Assembly: GCA_023380915.1 (NCBI GenBank)
Contig: JAMCSM010000111.1
Location: forward strand, 12,592 to 76,591
Length of the DNA: 64,000 nt
Origin: Actinomycetota bacterium
GTDB taxonomy: Bacteria; Actinomycetota; Humimicrobiia; Humimicrobiales; Humimicrobiaceae
Reading direction: 5' to 3'
Each line of letters opens with the position of its first letter. Position 1 is the first letter of the stretch. Shown one piece after another: positions 51,984-61,492 of the stretch. The translations under genes and the position numbers were made by a program. Under the pieces are notes generated by a model that was given only the letters and a program-made list of their open reading frames with translations, had not been told where the DNA came from and did not search any database.

Positions 51984-52523
51984 ATGAACTCAAAAGAAAT
52001 AATGTTATTTAAAGATGAGATAATAAAAATATGTGAAAAATCTAAAATATTTTTTACCAAATCTGAGCTTGAAAATATGGAAATTACAGATTTTGGACTT
52101 GAAGATTTTAAAAATATAGGATTATCCATAATAATTTATGTTAATACTATGAGAGTATGTGCTAAAGAATTAATAATGATCCCGAATCAAATTTGTCCTC
52201 AGCATATTCATCCCAACATAAAAGATATAGAAGGAAAGGAAGAAACCTTTAGGTGCAGATGGGGGAAAGTTTATTTATACATAAGTGGTGAAAAGCAGAA
52301 GGATATAAAAGCAAAAATACCTGAGAAATATAAAGATAAGTTCGATGTCTTTGATGAGATAATCCTTAAGCCAGGTGATCAATATACTTTAAAGCAGCAA
52401 ACATGGCATTGGTTTCAGTCAGGACCGGCAGGTGCCGTGATTTCCGAGTTTTCGACTCATAGTTTTGATGCCGGGGATATATTTTTTGATAAGAATATAT
52501 TCAGGAAAGCGCTGGATAATTGA
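51984..52523 (+). CDS. D-lyxose ketol-isomerase family (cupin)
   Basis: A 179-residue cupin sugar isomerase of the D-lyxose/D-mannose group, interconverting D-lyxose and D-xylulose. Manganese ligands: QICPQHIHPNIKD (two His), GKEETFRCRWGKVYLYISGE (Glu) and LKQQTWHWFQSGPAGAVISE (His). Length is typical when compared with 165-230 in the family. It ends 1 base before the next ATG. Confidence 0.88.
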   Translation: MNSKEIMLFKDEIIKICEKSKIFFTKSELENMEITDFGLEDFKNIGLSIIIYVNTMRVCAKELIMIPNQICPQHIHPNIKDIEGKEETFRCRWGKVYLYISGEKQKDIKAKIPEKYKDKFDVFDEIILKPGDQYTLKQQTWHWFQSGPAGAVISEFSTHSFDAGDIFFDKNIFRKALDN

Positions 52524-52524
52524 T

Positions 52525-53577
52525 ATGTCTTGCATAAGAAGAAATTCGGGCTGCAGAATAAATGATGAAATGACTTATAAAGGTCTGCAATTCTTAACAA
52601 TGGAGAACGAATTGATAAAACTCTCTATCCTTGTGGGGAAAGGTACGGATATAATCGAGCTTATTTATAAGCCAAAGGATTTAAATCTTTTGTGGCGTTC
52701 ACCTAAAAATTTCTCAAGACAGGATATTGAAAATAATCTTGTAAAGAATGATTTTCTGGAAACTTATTTAGGAGGATGGCAGGAGATAATTCCAAATGGC
52801 GGGCCTCCTGTTCTTTACAAAGGTGCAGCTTACGGACAGCATGAGGAAACCCCGCTTCTTGCCTGGAACTATAAAATAATTGAAGATAAGATTGATAAAA
52901 TTTCCGTAGAATTTTCCGTTAATCTTAAAAAAATGCCTTTAAGCATTAAAAAATCCATAACGTTGATTTCAGGAGATCCGGTTATTTATATTGATGAAGA
53001 AATATCAAATTCCGGAGGAGAGCCCCTTGATTTTATGTGGGGACACCATCCCTGCTTCGGGGAGCCGTTTTTAGATGAAAGCTGTGTCATAGATTTTCAT
53101 TCAGAGGAAATCCTGTCTAACATTAATCCGATTTCATCAAATCCTATTGTTAAACCAAATGCAATGGGAAAGCTGGATGCTTTTCCGGGTTTTAACGGCC
53201 AATCGGTAAATTTATCAAAGGTCATGAGCAAGAAAATTAAAACTGCCGAACTTCTTTATGCAATCAAAATGCTGGATAGCTGGTTTTCAATAAAAAACAG
53301 TGAAAAAAATATTGGTATCGGATTTGTTTTTGATGAAAATATATTTAAATACTTATATTTATGGTTTGTGTATGGTGGCGGCGATGGCTATCCATGGTAC
53401 AGCAATACCTATAGTCTTGCGGTTGAGCCATGGTCTTCATATCCTGGTTTGGGGCTGATTGAAGCCATAAACAATAAGACTTCTTTGAAAATAATGCCTG
53501 GGGAAAGAATAAATACGTGGTTAAAGACCATAATCTTCAACGATAGCTTTAATCAAGAAGTTTACAAGAAGAAGTAA
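52525..53577 (+). CDS. Aldose 1-epimerase-like protein (DUF4432 type)
   Basis: A 350-residue galactose-mutarotase-fold protein. Seen: LSILVGKGTDIIELIYKPKD near residue 36, WQEIIPNGGPPVLYKGAAYG near 88, HEETPLLAWNYKI, and FMWGHHPCFGEPFLDE with the His pair near 173. ATG at 52525 overlaps the previous operon stop region (TGATATG); an upstream in-frame ATG at 52465 lies inside the isomerase gene and is rejected. It likely equilibrates sugar anomers for the isomerase or kinase. Confidence 0.82.
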   Translation: MSCIRRNSGCRINDEMTYKGLQFLTMENELIKLSILVGKGTDIIELIYKPKDLNLLWRSPKNFSRQDIENNLVKNDFLETYLGGWQEIIPNGGPPVLYKGAAYGQHEETPLLAWNYKIIEDKIDKISVEFSVNLKKMPLSIKKSITLISGDPVIYIDEEISNSGGEPLDFMWGHHPCFGEPFLDESCVIDFHSEEILSNINPISSNPIVKPNAMGKLDAFPGFNGQSVNLSKVMSKKIKTAELLYAIKMLDSWFSIKNSEKNIGIGFVFDENIFKYLYLWFVYGGGDGYPWYSNTYSLAVEPWSSYPGLGLIEAINNKTSLKIMPGERINTWLKTIIFNDSFNQEVYKKK

Positions 53578-53716
53578 ACGAATATTAAGGTATATACAGA
53601 TGTTGCAAAAAGAGTATCGCAATAGATAAAGGTGTGTTTTATGAAACTTAAACTAGAAATTCTGTCTATCTTTTGTGATGTAATATGTTTTCTTTAAGGA
53701 ATAAACCGGGGGAAAT

Positions 53717-55249
53717 ATGATTGAGACAAAACCAGAAATTGTATTAATAACATTTACTGATGACAGAGATGTTGGAGTTTCTTCTCCAGCATTTGAGAAT
53801 TATTTGAAACATAAGCAATCTGAATTAAAAGATTATCTGGAAAGTAATGAGATTAATGTCATAGACCCATTGGCTGAACTAAGAAAAAATTCTGATGAGT
53901 GGTATGGATTGAGAAATCTCCAGGATATCAATAATATAGTTTCCATTCTTTCAAAATATGCTATTGATGGAATTATAATTGGTGCATGGACCTGGTCCCC
54001 GCCCATGCTCATAATGGACTTTGTGAGGAAGCTGAATAAACCCTTCATGTATTATACTGAAAATGACCCCATGTCTGGAAATTTATCTCAATTTACTGCT
54101 GCTTGTTCCAGCCTTATGGAGTGGGGAGTTAACGAATATGCATTGAAGCATGAAAGAAATTTTGGAAACAGGGAAGACATGTTGAATTGGGTAAGAGCTG
54201 TATCTGCAGTATCCAGGATGAGGGAGAGTGCCCTTCTTTTATGGGGAGGCAGCTATGCGGTGAAAATGGAACAGCTTCAGGATGATATACCTAAACTTAA
54301 AAGCTTCCTTGTAAGAGATATCATATCCGAAGACCAATATATTCTGGTAAACAGAGCGGAAAAAATAATTAAGAATCAACCGGAAAGAATATCGGAATTT
54401 AAAAATTGGCTCATTAAAAATGGCATGAAAATAAATTATGACTCCAGGATGCTTACTGAAGAGTCTTTTTCAAAACAGGCAGCCCTGCTTATTGCAGCCA
54501 GGGACAGGTTGGATAGTTTAAAATATGAAAATATAGGCGGAGTTTCCATAAAGTGCCAGCCCGAAATATATTTTGAATATGGAGTTGATGCTTGTACGCT
54601 CCCTGCCTTTCTTCCTTTTTTCATAAATGAGCGGGGTCCTCAGAAGGTATATCCTACCGTTTGTGAAGGCGACATAAAAGGTTTACTGACTTCGATGATC
54701 CTGTATTATATAAACCCGGCAGTACCTCCAGCTTTTGGAGACATAATCTCCGCAGAAGACGACTATATCGAATTTGCAAATTGTGGTGCCGGATCAATTT
54801 TTTGGGCAGCAAACTCTGCTGATGCAGATAAAGCCTTGAGCAGCACTACTGCTACGGGGAATATTCATGGTTGTTCAGGAGCTGCTTTCAGTTATAATGG
54901 AAAAGCTCATCCTGAAACCACTGTTGCCCGCATAACCAGGATAAGAGGCAGGTATTTTATGCAGTTTGGTAAGGGAAAAGCACTGGATACAGAAGAGTAT
55001 CTGGGTAAAAAGCTGGGCAGTAATTTTAAAAAACATTTGGGCAGTACTTGGGGAAAGGTAACAGTGGATCTGGGGGTCAAGGCTGAGAATTTTGTCAAAG
55101 TGATCGGAGCTAATCACCTTAGTGCAACACTTGGTGATATAACCAAAGAGATAGAGATCTTTTGTAGATATGCAGGAATTGGTGTCTTAAGAATAGATTC
55201 TGACACCGAAATGGAGAACTTTTATAAAAGTATAAGAAATTATGATTGA
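53717..55249 (+). CDS. L-fucose/L-arabinose isomerase-like protein
   Basis: A 510-residue member of the L-fucose isomerase superfamily. Catalytic and metal residues lie in IKCQPEIYFEYGVDACTLPA, YPTVCEGDIKGLLTSMILYY with Glu and Asp near residues 317-319, and near the end VIGANHLSATLGD with the His. The N-terminal half has AIDGIIIGAWTWSPPMLIMD. It differs from true FucI in length and loops. Separated from the epimerase by 139 bases that hold only short, meaningless frames. It probably converts an aldose to a ketose for the FGGY kinase. Confidence 0.85.
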   Translation: MIETKPEIVLITFTDDRDVGVSSPAFENYLKHKQSELKDYLESNEINVIDPLAELRKNSDEWYGLRNLQDINNIVSILSKYAIDGIIIGAWTWSPPMLIMDFVRKLNKPFMYYTENDPMSGNLSQFTAACSSLMEWGVNEYALKHERNFGNREDMLNWVRAVSAVSRMRESALLLWGGSYAVKMEQLQDDIPKLKSFLVRDIISEDQYILVNRAEKIIKNQPERISEFKNWLIKNGMKINYDSRMLTEESFSKQAALLIAARDRLDSLKYENIGGVSIKCQPEIYFEYGVDACTLPAFLPFFINERGPQKVYPTVCEGDIKGLLTSMILYYINPAVPPAFGDIISAEDDYIEFANCGAGSIFWAANSADADKALSSTTATGNIHGCSGAAFSYNGKAHPETTVARITRIRGRYFMQFGKGKALDTEEYLGKKLGSNFKKHLGSTWGKVTVDLGVKAENFVKVIGANHLSATLGDITKEIEIFCRYAGIGVLRIDSDTEMENFYKSIRNYD

Positions 55250-55357
55250 AAAATATTTTTTATGTAAAACGATTTTTAAATAAAAAAAACAATTTGTAAA
55301 TGAATATATAAGAATATGATTTAGTGTTTTTTCTAATAAAAAAAGAGGGGTTGTTAT

Positions 55358-56887
55358 ATGAAATATATCATTGGTGTTGATCTTGGGACTACTCTGGCTA
55401 AATGTGTAATTTATAACCAGGAAGGAAATTCGGTTGCTGAAGCAGGCAAGGAAATGAATATCAGATACCCTGGTCCGGGACAGGCAGAACAGGATGCAGA
55501 GGATTTCTATACTGTAACTTGTGAATTGCTAAGAGAAGTTCTTTTGAAATCAAAGATAGATAAAAATTGTATATCAGGAATCTCCATAGACAGCCAGATG
55601 GGTGGGATTATGGCTATCGATAAAAACTATAATCCGGTCATTTATTATGACACTCCTCTTGATTCAAGAAGTGCCGGGGAAAATAATTACATGCACCAGA
55701 ACTTTGGTGATCTGATTATAGAAAAAAATGGTTCGTATTCTACTTTCGGTAATAAAATACTTTACTGGAAAAAGAAAAATCAGTGGAGAGATATTCATAA
55801 GTTCATCCAGCCATCGGCATTTGTTTCTGGAAAGCTTGCAGGCCTTTCAGGCGACAATGCTTATATGGATGAGAGCTTTCTGTGTTTTTCAGGACTTGCT
55901 GATTTAAAAAATTCAATCTGGTCTGATGAGCTATGTGAGAAGCTCAAGGTCGATACCAATAAACTCCCAAGGATAGTTAAGTCCACTGAAATTATAGGGC
56001 TGGTGACCAAAAAAGCATCAGAAGATACCGGACTACCCAAAGGAATTCCGGTTTGCGCCGGATGCGGAGATCAGTCTGCAGGATTTATCGGTGCAGGAAT
56101 AATAAAAAGAGGTCAAATGGTGGATGTATCCGGAACTGCCTGTATTCTGGGAGCATGCATTAATGATTTTAGGTATGATGGAAAAAATAAAACTCTTGCC
56201 TGTATGAAATCTGCCCTTGGGAAAAACTATTATCTTATATCTGTAGTTTTAGCCGGAAGAACACATAAGTGGTTTGTTGATGAGTTTTTTGCCAAAGAAA
56301 AAGAAGAGATTATAGCCAAAGGTTTGAATGTTTATGATTATCTTGACGGACTTGCTGAAAACATTAATCCTGGATCGGATGGCTTATTAGCTATCGATTA
56401 TCTTCAGGGAAGATTTTTCCCACCCAATCCGGCCATAAGGGGGCTCTTCATTGGACATACCTGGGCTCATAAGAAAATACATTTTTACCGTTCAATTCTG
56501 GAATCAATTGCTTATGATCACTATTTAACAAGAGAAATAATCAGAGAACTTGTTCCAGACCTTGATTTTGAAGTTATAACAGCAATTGGCAGTGCAGCTA
56601 AAAGTATATTATGGATGCAGATGAAATCTGATATTTTGCAGATTCCTTACCAGAATTTGCACAGGAGCGATCTTTCAACTCTGGGTTCTGCCTTAATAGC
56701 AGGATATTCTACAGGTATTTATAAAGATTATGAATCTGATATTAAAAGAATCATAAAGAGCAATTTAAAAATTATTCCAAAAGAAAACGAAGATGAAAAA
56801 TATTTAAGATATATAGATGTCTATAAAAATTTATTTTTTGCTTTAAAAGATATCTATAAAAAGTTGGTAGATATTAAATCCGAATAA
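55358..56887 (+). CDS. FGGY family carbohydrate kinase (xylulokinase-like)
   Basis: A 509-residue sugar kinase. N-terminal phosphate motif IIGVDLGTTLAKCVIYNQEG, then SGISIDSQMGGIMAIDKNYN, GCGDQSAGFIGAGIIKRGQM, the adenosine motif VDVSGTACILGACI and VITAIGSAAKSILWMQMKSD near the end. RBS AGAGGGG is 8 bases before ATG. It would phosphorylate the ketose made by the two isomerases, giving the aldolase its substrate. Confidence 0.92.
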   Translation: MKYIIGVDLGTTLAKCVIYNQEGNSVAEAGKEMNIRYPGPGQAEQDAEDFYTVTCELLREVLLKSKIDKNCISGISIDSQMGGIMAIDKNYNPVIYYDTPLDSRSAGENNYMHQNFGDLIIEKNGSYSTFGNKILYWKKKNQWRDIHKFIQPSAFVSGKLAGLSGDNAYMDESFLCFSGLADLKNSIWSDELCEKLKVDTNKLPRIVKSTEIIGLVTKKASEDTGLPKGIPVCAGCGDQSAGFIGAGIIKRGQMVDVSGTACILGACINDFRYDGKNKTLACMKSALGKNYYLISVVLAGRTHKWFVDEFFAKEKEEIIAKGLNVYDYLDGLAENINPGSDGLLAIDYLQGRFFPPNPAIRGLFIGHTWAHKKIHFYRSILESIAYDHYLTREIIRELVPDLDFEVITAIGSAAKSILWMQMKSDILQIPYQNLHRSDLSTLGSALIAGYSTGIYKDYESDIKRIIKSNLKIIPKENEDEKYLRYIDVYKNLFFALKDIYKKLVDIKSE

Positions 56888-56919
56888 TTTAACTATTATC
56901 TTTTATTGGAGGAACAAGG

Positions 56920-58092
56920 ATGAATGCCAGAGAAAGATTCAATGCTGTTATGTCCTTTGATACAACAGTCGGAAGCTTAAAATCAGAATATGGTTATTGG
57001 TATGAAACCATAAAAAATTTCATTAAAGAAGGCATGCCAGTTATAAAAGAATTACCCCCAAATATTACAAATAACTCGAGCATAATGGGTTATCCAAAAA
57101 TTGATGATAATAGTAAAGACATTATAGATGAAAATGTAAAAAGCTTTTTTAATCTCGATCCTTATATTGCAAAATTTCCTTTTGATATAAGCCCCATGCT
57201 ATCTGAAGAAATAATAGAAGAAGATGAACATTATAAAATTTATAAAAATAAATATGGTATTACTTTGAAAGAAAGAAAAGACGGCACTTCTGCTCCTCTG
57301 GATTTAGACTTTCCGATAAAGAATAGAAAAGATTTTGAGAATTATAAACAATACTATGATTTTAATTTTAAAAAAAGGCTTCCAAAAAATTGGAATATTA
57401 TAAAACTAAATCTAAAAAACAGGGAATTTCCTGTCCGTCTTGGTGGAAATCCATTTGGATTTTTAGGATTTCCAAGACATCTGATAGGAACAACAAACTT
57501 ATTTATGATGATGTACGATAATCCGCAGTTAGTCAAAGATTTTAATGAATTCTTTTTAAATTTTATAATTAATTACTGGTCTGAAATATTGGATGAAATT
57601 CAGGTTGACTGTATTTTAATTTTTGAGGACATGTGCTATAAAAGCGGTTCCATGATTTCGGATGAAATGTTTAAAGAGTTTTTATCTCCCTATTATAAAA
57701 GGTTAATTAGTTTTTTAAAAAAATATGAGATAAAGAATATAATTGTGGACAGTGATGGATACGTGGAAGACATCATACCTTTGTTCTTGGAATGTGGAAT
57801 AACGGGACTCATGCCTTTTGAAATACAAGCAGGAAATGATTTGTTAAGAATTAGAAAAAATTACCCCAAACTGCAAATGATTGGTGGAATTAATAAGAAG
57901 ATTCTAATAAAAGGGAAAGGACCTCAGGATATCGATAAAGAGCTTGAGAAAGTGCCAATACTATTAAAAAAAGGTGGTTATATACCACATATTGACCATC
58001 ATGTATCTGAAGATGCAACCTGGGAAAATTTTAAATATTATAGGACTAAATTGAATAGTATTATTGATAAAATACAAAACATTTTATATTAA
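56920..58092 (+). CDS. UroD/MtaA family protein 2 (metal motif changed)
   Basis: A 390-residue UroD-fold protein, starting MNARERFNAVMSFDTTVGS. At the position where relatives have HSCG or HCDG it reads IIVDSDGYVEDIIPLFLECG, without His or Cys. The distal region has IPHIDHHVSEDATWENFKYY. It therefore cannot bind zinc in the usual way. It lies 32 bases after the kinase and ends the operon. A role as decarboxylase, methyltransferase or structural partner is open. Confidence 0.82.
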   Translation: MNARERFNAVMSFDTTVGSLKSEYGYWYETIKNFIKEGMPVIKELPPNITNNSSIMGYPKIDDNSKDIIDENVKSFFNLDPYIAKFPFDISPMLSEEIIEEDEHYKIYKNKYGITLKERKDGTSAPLDLDFPIKNRKDFENYKQYYDFNFKKRLPKNWNIIKLNLKNREFPVRLGGNPFGFLGFPRHLIGTTNLFMMMYDNPQLVKDFNEFFLNFIINYWSEILDEIQVDCILIFEDMCYKSGSMISDEMFKEFLSPYYKRLISFLKKYEIKNIIVDSDGYVEDIIPLFLECGITGLMPFEIQAGNDLLRIRKNYPKLQMIGGINKKILIKGKGPQDIDKELEKVPILLKKGGYIPHIDHHVSEDATWENFKYYRTKLNSIIDKIQNILY

Positions 58093-58175
58093 ACTTTTGT
58101 TTTAAGCTCCTTCATCAAATCATCAATAGTTGAAAAGCCTTTGCCGGTTTTACTGATTTTGCGTGCTTCTTCCAT
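58089..58175 (-). pseudogene. C-terminal fragment of a RelB-type antitoxin
   Basis: Minus-strand MEEARKISKTGKGFSTIDDL then MKELKTKV and a stop. It matches the end of RelB/DinJ-like antitoxins (.EE.R.....GK.FSSIDDL..EL). It overlaps the last 4 bases of the UroD gene and is preceded by a stop, so only the tail is left. It lies 100 bases from an intact toxin-antitoxin pair facing the other way. Confidence 0.5.
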
Positions 58176-58277
58176 TGCTTAAGTATCTTTTATTAAAAAA
58201 TCGCTTGAAAAAAAATTCATTATTTTATAATATACATAAAGGCGTATATATGTCTGTATGTATAAAGGAGAATTATA

Positions 58278-58505
58278 ATGAGCAAGAGGATGACAGTTGT
58301 TTTCAAGGATGAAAATACCTATACACATTTAAAAGTCGAAGCAGCTAAAAGAAATATGAACGCAAGCGATATAGTTTCTGAAGCAGTTGTTGAATGGATT
58401 GAAAGCCAGGAAGATTTAGAGCTATCACCACTTATAAAAAGCAGTCAGGAAGAAGTAGAATCCAGCGGTACTAAATCCTGGGAAGAACTAAAAAGAAATT
58501 TATAA
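58278..58505 (+). CDS. Ribbon-helix-helix antitoxin
   Basis: A 75-residue protein with RMTVVFKDENTYTHLKVEAA then KRNMNASDIVSEAVVEWIE, the strand-helix-helix of RHH repressors, and a C-terminal toxin-binding tail (SSGTKSWEELKRNL). RBS AAAGGAG is 8 bases before ATG. It is followed by the toxin after 3 bases. The 180 bases upstream include a TATA-rich region with repeated ATATA/TGTATG, where it may bind. Confidence 0.8.
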   Translation: MSKRMTVVFKDENTYTHLKVEAAKRNMNASDIVSEAVVEWIESQEDLELSPLIKSSQEEVESSGTKSWEELKRNL

Positions 58506-58508
58506 CAG

Positions 58509-58790
58509 ATGCCGATGGAAGAATATAGTATTGAAATATCTCCCGCTGCTGAAAGAGATCTTAAAGATTTAGAAAGCAAATTAAAAAACTTTAATGATCT
58601 TGTAGATGTAATTGACGAATTATCAACAAATCCAAGACCTTATGGAGTCAGAAAAGTAAAAGGTTTCAGTATCACTTTTAGGGTAAGGTTTTCTTCTTAC
58701 AGGATAATCTACGATATTTATGATAAAGATAAAAGGATAATTATTTTAAGAATTGTAAAAAGAGATAAATCAACTTATAAATTTATTTAA
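58509..58790 (+). CDS. RelE/ParE family toxin
   Basis: A 93-residue RelE-fold protein: YSIEISPAAERDLKDLESKL, LSTNPRPYGVRKVKGF, FRVRFSSYRIIYDIYDKDKR and IIILRIVKRDKSTYK. Basic and Tyr residues expected of ribosome-dependent mRNA interferases are present (Arg-Ile-Ile-Tyr, His absent). Translationally coupled to the RHH antitoxin. Whether it cuts mRNA or blocks gyrase (ParE) cannot be decided. Confidence 0.87.
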   Translation: MPMEEYSIEISPAAERDLKDLESKLKNFNDLVDVIDELSTNPRPYGVRKVKGFSITFRVRFSSYRIIYDIYDKDKRIIILRIVKRDKSTYKFI

Positions 58791-58826
58791 TCAAACACTG
58801 TTCAGATTATAATCTATGATATCTTT

Positions 58827-61340
58827 ATGAAAAATTTTAAAAAAATATTTGCAGCAGTTTTAATGGCTTTACTGATTTTAACTGTAATTTCCTGCAAAAC
58901 AGATGCTGTAAATGACGGTAAAGCTGCTTTAAACGAAACTTCTTTAACTTCAGGCGACCAGCAATTAATTGAAGAATCGCAAAATACAGTTTTGCAAAAT
59001 CCAAAATCAAGCATTATCTCAACTTTAAAAATTTCAGGCCAGGCAATTGACCTTAAAATTTCAGGAGATTATTTATATGTAACAAATGACCTTGGATATC
59101 TGTATGTAGTGGATATAAAAGACAGAAAAAATCCTGAAGTCCAGGGGAAGTGCAGCGGGATAGATGCCGCAAATATTGTATTTATTGAAAAGGACTACGT
59201 ATATATTTCTTATTCAAAATATGATATCAAAAGCAAGGAATTGAAGGTTGATTACGGATTTAAAATTGTAGATATAAAGAACAAAAAACAGCCAAAAGTC
59301 ATAGGTGACTGGGGTGGTCAAAGTACCGGAACAGATAAATCGGTTCATGGAATGTTTGTTAAAGATGATCATGTTTTTCTTACCATTGTTTCGGTAAATG
59401 AGAAAAAAAGCACAAGTATCTTTCAAGTGGTTGATGTCAGCAATAAGAGCAAGCCATATTCCGCCGGTTCATTTCAACTTGACGGTTCGGCAAATGCAGT
59501 ATGGGCTGCCGGAGATTATGCTTTTATAAATTTACTTGTATATGAGGCAATCACTGATACAAGCCTCAGTTTAAAAGATTTAAAAAGCAAAAGTTATTTT
59601 ATGATAATAGATGTTAAAGATAAGAAGAGCCTTAAAATTTCAGGAAGTTGTGAAGTACCAACAGAATCATGGGGATTATATGCTGATGAAAATTATGCTT
59701 ATCTTTCAAATAACAGATATGACTCTGAAACTAAAAAGTATCATGACAGCTCAATCCAGATTATTGACTTGAAAGATAAAAAAGCTCCTGTGCCTTTGGG
59801 GAATTGTCAGATCAAAGGGGGAGCATGGGAAATTGACTATAAAGATGATTACCTTTTTGTCTCCAATCTGGAAGGAGGTTTTAGCATAATTGATGTTAAA
59901 GATAAAAAGCTCCCAAAAATAGCAGAATTACTGAAGACAAAAGGGTCAACTTATGATATAGAAGTTTCAGGAAGTTATGGTTATCTTGCTGACGGATTTG
60001 AAGGGCTGAAAATATTTAAACTGGAAAATACTGAAAGTTCCACCAGCCAGACTGGCGGGGAAAGCAGGAACAGCAAGCCTGATGCAAATATTGAAATTTC
60101 CGGAGATGCAGTCAATTATGATAATATCTCAAATATTTACACTTTTTCTGTTAATAATCCTGCATATTTTTCAGGTCTTTCCTCGATTGACTCTGATGGT
60201 GATGATTTAAACTACAATTGGGATATTAGGGGGCCTGATTATAATTTTGTTAAATCTTATACTCCTTCAAATGACAAGCTTTCAATTGTATTTTTAAAAA
60301 CCGGAGAATATGAAATAACTCTTAATGTTTCAGATGGAGAACTTAAAGATTCAGAAAAAATCAGAATAAAAATTGTCTCAAACAATATCCCTGTAAATTT
60401 AATAAAAAATCATGAATTTACAGTTGAGGTTATTACAGAAATCACAAATAACAGCACCTTTGTGCTTAAAAATCTTGAATGTTTTACTAAAGCTCCTCAA
60501 AACTATTTTCCATTTCAGGAAATAATTAATTTAAATTCAAACTCTGAAAACCAGGAAATCTTTTTTGATAATGATTTCAACAAAATTCTGCATTTTAAAT
60601 ATTATTCTCTTGAGCCGGGGAAATCATTTTCCTCAAGTTTAAAATGTACAGTTGAAATGCCTGAATTAAGCTTGAAAAAAATAAAATCCAGCCAGTATTT
60701 TTATGATGAAAATGATCCGGATTTAAAAATGTATACAACAGAAGATTTGTTTATTGATTCTGATAATGAGGTGATCATAAATGCTGCAAAAAAAGTTGCG
60801 GGAAATGAAAAAGATCCGGTGATAATTGCTAAAAAATTGTATGGTTTTGTAATAAACAAATTGGAATATGATTATGAAAGAGCAAAGGATAAGAATTATA
60901 GTTTTTATTATGGTTCAGAAGTACTCGATATAGGTAAGGGAGTGTGCGCGGATTATGCGATACTGTATACCGCGCTTTTAAGAGCTTCAAAAATTCCAGC
61001 AAGAATAGCGGCAGGAGTTCCGGTAGAGGCAATTATTTCAAGGGCAGACAAAACTCTTAGTTCAGGACATGCATGGGTAGAGATAAAACTGCCGGGCTAT
61101 GGCTGGATTCCTGTTGATGTGACTTCGGAAGATAGTTTTATGCCGCGTAAGCTTTATTTAAATCTTGTAATGGAGAGAGGTTCCAGTTTCCTTCACAAAA
61201 GTGTAACAATGGACTGGTACAGCTATTATTTTGACGGGTTTAATTATACATGGGATGGAAGCGAAAAACCGGATGTTGATCAGGATATAAGCTATAAAAT
61301 ATATGATCTGGATAATAGTGATTTGAGTGTTTATAACTGA
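58827..61340 (+). CDS. Large lipoprotein with propeller-like repeats, PKD-like and transglutaminase domains
   Basis: An 837-residue surface lipoprotein. Signal peptide MKNFKKIFAAVLMALLILTV with lipobox ISC. Residues about 55-390 hold six or so LVIVD-type repeats (DLKISGDYLYVTNDLGYLYV, then VVDIKDRKNPEV, and so on) forming a beta-propeller. Residues 430-530 are a PKD-like segment with SSIDSDGDDLNYNWDIRGP and GEYEITLNVSDGELKDSE. From about 650 comes a transglutaminase-like domain: DIGKGVCADYAILYTALLRA (Cys), SSGHAWVEIKLPGYGWIPVD (His) and DVTSED (Asp). Intact catalytic triad. It could cross-link or cleave proteins at the cell surface. Confidence 0.88.
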   Translation: MKNFKKIFAAVLMALLILTVISCKTDAVNDGKAALNETSLTSGDQQLIEESQNTVLQNPKSSIISTLKISGQAIDLKISGDYLYVTNDLGYLYVVDIKDRKNPEVQGKCSGIDAANIVFIEKDYVYISYSKYDIKSKELKVDYGFKIVDIKNKKQPKVIGDWGGQSTGTDKSVHGMFVKDDHVFLTIVSVNEKKSTSIFQVVDVSNKSKPYSAGSFQLDGSANAVWAAGDYAFINLLVYEAITDTSLSLKDLKSKSYFMIIDVKDKKSLKISGSCEVPTESWGLYADENYAYLSNNRYDSETKKYHDSSIQIIDLKDKKAPVPLGNCQIKGGAWEIDYKDDYLFVSNLEGGFSIIDVKDKKLPKIAELLKTKGSTYDIEVSGSYGYLADGFEGLKIFKLENTESSTSQTGGESRNSKPDANIEISGDAVNYDNISNIYTFSVNNPAYFSGLSSIDSDGDDLNYNWDIRGPDYNFVKSYTPSNDKLSIVFLKTGEYEITLNVSDGELKDSEKIRIKIVSNNIPVNLIKNHEFTVEVITEITNNSTFVLKNLECFTKAPQNYFPFQEIINLNSNSENQEIFFDNDFNKILHFKYYSLEPGKSFSSSLKCTVEMPELSLKKIKSSQYFYDENDPDLKMYTTEDLFIDSDNEVIINAAKKVAGNEKDPVIIAKKLYGFVINKLEYDYERAKDKNYSFYYGSEVLDIGKGVCADYAILYTALLRASKIPARIAAGVPVEAIISRADKTLSSGHAWVEIKLPGYGWIPVDVTSEDSFMPRKLYLNLVMERGSSFLHKSVTMDWYSYYFDGFNYTWDGSEKPDVDQDISYKIYDLDNSDLSVYN

Positions 61341-61344
61341 TAAA

Positions 61345-61386
61345 AAATAAAGCCTGCTTTGTTATAAATTACAGCAGGCTTTATTT
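61345..61386 (+). terminator. Terminator after the transglutaminase lipoprotein
   Basis: AAATAAAGCCTGCT (61345-61358) pairs with AGCAGGCTTTATTT (61373-61386) over a 14-base loop; the right arm ends in T residues. Confidence 0.85.
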
Positions 61387-61492
61387 CAAATTCTAAATTC
61401 AGCAAACTTAATTAACCATATATGAAAAAAATTAAAAATCCGTAAATTAAATCTTAAAAAAATATCAGGATAAAACAAATTGCTGATTATTA

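Noticed and set aside
53578..53716. LacI-like HTH fragment (VYTDVAKRVSQ)
   Set aside because: Only eleven residues match and a stop follows; too short to separate from chance.
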